From the NCBI GenBank assembly GCA_030450335.1, contig JAKDIS010000055.1:1-15930 (forward strand): a DNA stretch of 15,930 nt, read 5' to 3'. Source of the DNA: Corynebacterium sp. GTDB lineage: Bacteria > Actinomycetota > Actinomycetes > Mycobacteriales > Mycobacteriaceae. Below are positions 13,587 to 15,930 of the stretch, piece after piece. The position numbers were made by a program, and so were the translations under genes. Numbering within the stretch: the first letter of the stretch is position 1; every line of letters begins with the position of its first letter. The notes under the pieces are model-generated. The model saw only the letters and a list, made by a program, of their open reading frames with translations, was not told the origin of the DNA and did no database searches.

Positions 13587-15860
13587 GTGGCAGAAACGAA
13601 ACCTGCACTGAAACCAGAGAAGAAACGCACCGTCCGACGCATCGACATCGACGGGCTGCGTGGCCTGGCGATCGCGCTGGTGGTGGTCTTCCACGTCTTC
13701 GTGGGCCGGGTGTCCGCCGGGGTGGACGTGTTCCTGCTGCTCGGCGGCATCTTCTTCTTCGCCCCGCAGATCCGCAACGTCCTGAACCCGGCCGGGCTCA
13801 CGGTGGTGCAGTCCTTCCTGCGCATCCTGCGTCGCCTCTACCCGGCGCTGGTCACCGTGGTGACGGTGTCGCTCGTGGCCGCGCTGGTGGTGTATGCGCC
13901 GGTGCGCTGGTCGGATGCGGGGGAGGACGCCGCGGCGTCGTTGCTCTACGTGCAGAACCTGAACCTCACCCGCCAGGGCGACGACTACGCCGCGATCAGT
14001 GCGGACGTGAGCCTGTTCCAGCACATCTGGTCGATGTCGGTGCAGATGCAGGTCTACCTCGGCTCGCTGCTGGTCATCGCCCTGCTCGGGTCGATGTACC
14101 GCAGGTGGCCGAGGGTCGGGACGGCCCTGCTGCGGGTGCTGCTGCTCATCGGCACGGTGGCCAGCTTCTGCTACGGCGTGTGGCTCGGCGGGGTGGACCA
14201 GGGCGCGAACTACTACTCGCCGCTGTCGCGTTTCTGGGAGATCGGCCTGGGCGGACTGTTCGGCATGGCCGTGCTGGGCCGTACGCTGCCCGCCGCGTGG
14301 GCACGCCTGCGCTGGCCGGCCGGGGTGCTCGGCCTGGTGCTGATCGTGGCCACCGGCCTGCTGCTCGACGGCGCCGCCCAGTTCCCCGGACCCTGGACCC
14401 TCGTGCCGCTGGCCGGCGCGATGCTCGTGGTGCTGGCCGGCAACCCCGTCGCCGAGCGGGACGCCGCGACCTCGCAGGACGCCGCGACCACGCGGTACAC
14501 GACGTCCGGCGTGACGGCGCTGCTGCGCACCGCGCCGCTGCAGTTCCTCGGCCGTACCGCCTACGGCCTGTACCTGTGGCACTGGCCGCTGCTGACCCTG
14601 GCGACGTTCCTGGCCACCGACACCACGCAGGCCGCGGCGGAGGAGACCGGCGCCGAGGCGTCCGACGCGGGTCTGCAGGGCATCACCGCCACCCTCGGCA
14701 TGGGCACCGGCGCGGCGGTCGGCGCCGGCGTGATCGCCGCGTCCGTGGTGCTGGCCTGGCTCACGCTGCGGTTCATCGAGGTGCCGCTGCAGCAGTCGGC
14801 GCGCCCGCCGCGCTCGTTCGTGCTCGGCGACCACGCCTACCTGCGGGCCGCGCTGCGCAGCCGCGGCAAGACGACCGCGGCGATGGTGATCGTCGCCGCC
14901 AGCGTCGCGGTGATGGCCTTCGGCCCGCTCGTCGAGCGCCACAACGAGGACCGGGCGACCACCCTGGCCACCGAACCGGTCGACCCGCGCGACTACCCCG
15001 GCCCCGCCGCCTACCTGGAGGACGCCCCGGTGCCCGACGGCCTCGACGTGGTCCCGGGCACCACCGAGGTCGATCCGATGATGCCGCAGACCCAGGACGA
15101 CGGCTGCTACTCCGGCTTCGACGAGACCGGCCTGGTGCTGACCAGGGAGTTCAACGAGTCCGACGAGCCCTGCGCCTACGGCGACGTGGACTCGACGCGC
15201 ACCATGTACCTGGCCGGCGGTTCGCACTCCGAGCACTACCTGCCCGCCCTGGACCGCATCGCCGCCGAGCGGGGCATCAGGGTCGTGCCGCTGGTGAAGA
15301 TGGGCTGCGTGCTCGGCGAACCGCTGACCCGCGACACCGGTGAGGCCTACCCGGAGTGCGCGCAGTGGCAGGTCGCCGCCGAGCAGTACATCCTGGACAA
15401 CCCGCCGACCGACGGGGTGTTCATGACCTCCACCCGGCCCACCACCATCGCCGGCGACGGGCCCGACCAGGTGCCGCAGGGCTACGTGGACGTGGTCTCC
15501 CGCTTCACCGCCGCCGGCATCCACACCTGGGGCGTGCGCGACACCCCGTGGCTGATGGCGGAGCAGGGCACGCAGCTCAACGGGCGGCTCTGCGTCGCCG
15601 AGGACGGCGACAAGGGTGACACAGGGACGTCCGACTGCGCCGTCGCGCAGGACGAGGCGCTCGCCGCGTCCAACCCGGCGACGTCCGCCCTCGCCGGGCT
15701 GGACGTGACGCACCTCGACCTCACCGCCGCGGTGTGCCGCGACGGGCAGTGCCCGGCGGTGGTCGGCAACGTGCTGGTCTACCGTGACTCCCAGCACCTC
15801 AGCAACCGCTTCGCCGGGATGCTCGCCCCGGAGATCACCCGGCAGATGTTCGGGGCCTGA
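13587..15860 (+). CDS. Membrane acyltransferase, AT3 domain plus C-terminal SGNH-like domain (paralogue B)
   Basis: This 757-residue tandem paralogue of the preceding gene starts with GTG 5 nt after that gene's stop, so the pair forms one transcript. The architecture is the same: AT3 domain with Arg25-x10-His36, GVDVFLLLGGIFFF, WSMSVQMQVYL and RFIEVPLQ. An outside domain follows with AGGSHSEHYL (Ser546), KMGCVLG, GVRDTPW and RDSQHLS (Asp734-x2-His737). All eight extracytoplasmic cysteines are shared with paralogue A. The two proteins are close to identical over the first membrane helices and diverge more in the loops and the linker before the SGNH-like domain. The N-terminal leader differs and is Lys-rich. 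Both active-site sets look intact, so I see no decayed copy. Likely roles are different acceptors or acyl groups, or the two halves of a heterodimer (inference). Confidence 0.88.
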   Translation: MAETKPALKPEKKRTVRRIDIDGLRGLAIALVVVFHVFVGRVSAGVDVFLLLGGIFFFAPQIRNVLNPAGLTVVQSFLRILRRLYPALVTVVTVSLVAALVVYAPVRWSDAGEDAAASLLYVQNLNLTRQGDDYAAISADVSLFQHIWSMSVQMQVYLGSLLVIALLGSMYRRWPRVGTALLRVLLLIGTVASFCYGVWLGGVDQGANYYSPLSRFWEIGLGGLFGMAVLGRTLPAAWARLRWPAGVLGLVLIVATGLLLDGAAQFPGPWTLVPLAGAMLVVLAGNPVAERDAATSQDAATTRYTTSGVTALLRTAPLQFLGRTAYGLYLWHWPLLTLATFLATDTTQAAAEETGAEASDAGLQGITATLGMGTGAAVGAGVIAASVVLAWLTLRFIEVPLQQSARPPRSFVLGDHAYLRAALRSRGKTTAAMVIVAASVAVMAFGPLVERHNEDRATTLATEPVDPRDYPGPAAYLEDAPVPDGLDVVPGTTEVDPMMPQTQDDGCYSGFDETGLVLTREFNESDEPCAYGDVDSTRTMYLAGGSHSEHYLPALDRIAAERGIRVVPLVKMGCVLGEPLTRDTGEAYPECAQWQVAAEQYILDNPPTDGVFMTSTRPTTIAGDGPDQVPQGYVDVVSRFTAAGIHTWGVRDTPWLMAEQGTQLNGRLCVAEDGDKGDTGTSDCAVAQDEALAASNPATSALAGLDVTHLDLTAAVCRDGQCPAVVGNVLVYRDSQHLSNRFAGMLAPEITRQMFGA
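14460..14495 (+). repeat. 18-bp tandem repeat in acyltransferase B
   Basis: Two 18-bp units start at 14460 and 14478 and differ by two substitutions. They encode DAATSQ and DAATTR in the same inter-helix loop as the repeat of acyltransferase A. The first B unit is identical to the second A unit. Confidence 0.7.
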
Positions 15861-15899
15861 ACACCTCCACCGGTGTGTCGTGGGGGTAATGGGCTGAGA

Positions 15900-15916
15900 G
15901 TCGACTTAATATCGAC
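15900..15916 (+). promoter_or_regulatory. Putative promoter for a gene at the right edge, with inverted repeat
   Basis: TAATAT at 15907-15912 is a good -10 match in an otherwise GC-rich region. An inverted repeat GTCGA-(7 nt)-TCGAC (15900-15904/15912-15916) brackets and overlaps it. An ATG at 15923 opens a frame that leaves the window after three codons and may be the next gene. No clear -35 element is present. The bases 15861-15899 contain only a weak 5-bp stem without a T-run. Confidence 0.4.
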
Positions 15917-15930
15917 GACGAGATGACGCC

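Noticed and set aside
11326..15797. Two very long minus-strand frames (729 and 766 codons) opposite the acyltransferases
   Set aside because: Both are His/Arg/Gly/Val-rich shadows of the duplicated sense genes. Their similarity to each other simply follows from the sense-strand duplication.
15861..15876. ACACC-6-GGTGT stem after the last acyltransferase as a terminator
   Set aside because: A 5-bp stem without a T-run is too weak to call in this GC-rich DNA.

Overview
The window is very GC-rich (roughly 70%), densely coding DNA from an actinobacterium. A high-GC Corynebacterium or a close relative is the best guess. Grounds are codon use, -10 boxes placed a few bases before start codons, and a gene order that I recall from corynebacteria (peptide-type ABC importer followed by a CMD/alkylhydroperoxidase protein). 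The genus call is inference. No rRNA, tRNA, IS element, CRISPR array or integrase was seen.

Layout, left to right. (1) On the minus strand, a flavin/NAD(P)-binding oxidoreductase-like protein (610-2616) is followed after 3 bases by an Mpg/AAG-type 3-methyladenine DNA glycosylase that runs off the left edge. (2) A 99-bp divergent intergenic region (2617-2715) carries an inverted repeat and a 10-bp direct repeat that look like an operator. (3) On the plus strand lies a tight five-gene operon: lipoprotein substrate-binding protein (2716-4431), two permeases (4440-5390, 5387-6223), a double ATPase (6226-7920), and a two-domain CMD/AhpD-like protein (7917-9254). Three of the four junctions are 4-bp ATGA overlaps or gaps of 8 bp or less. 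(4) An aldo/keto reductase (9272-10237) and a GNAT acetyltransferase (10252-10842) follow, each with a -10-like box exactly 7 nt before its ATG. (5) A small antitoxin-like gene (10882-11199) is broken by an in-frame TAA. (6) Two tandem paralogous membrane acyltransferases (AT3 domain plus extracytoplasmic SGNH-like domain, 11287-13581 and 13587-15860) fill the right third. A promoter-like region for a further gene lies at the right edge.

How the parts may work together. The importer, the CMD/AhpD fusion and the divergent FAD/NAD(P) protein look like one uptake-plus-oxidation module: a small substrate is captured and pumped in, then handled by redox enzymes. The substrate is not evident from the sequence. 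From memory, related clusters in other bacteria also hold a luciferase-like FMN monooxygenase, which is absent here. The acyltransferase pair most likely O-acylates an envelope glycolipid or polysaccharide outside the membrane. It is unrelated in function to the importer as far as can be seen.
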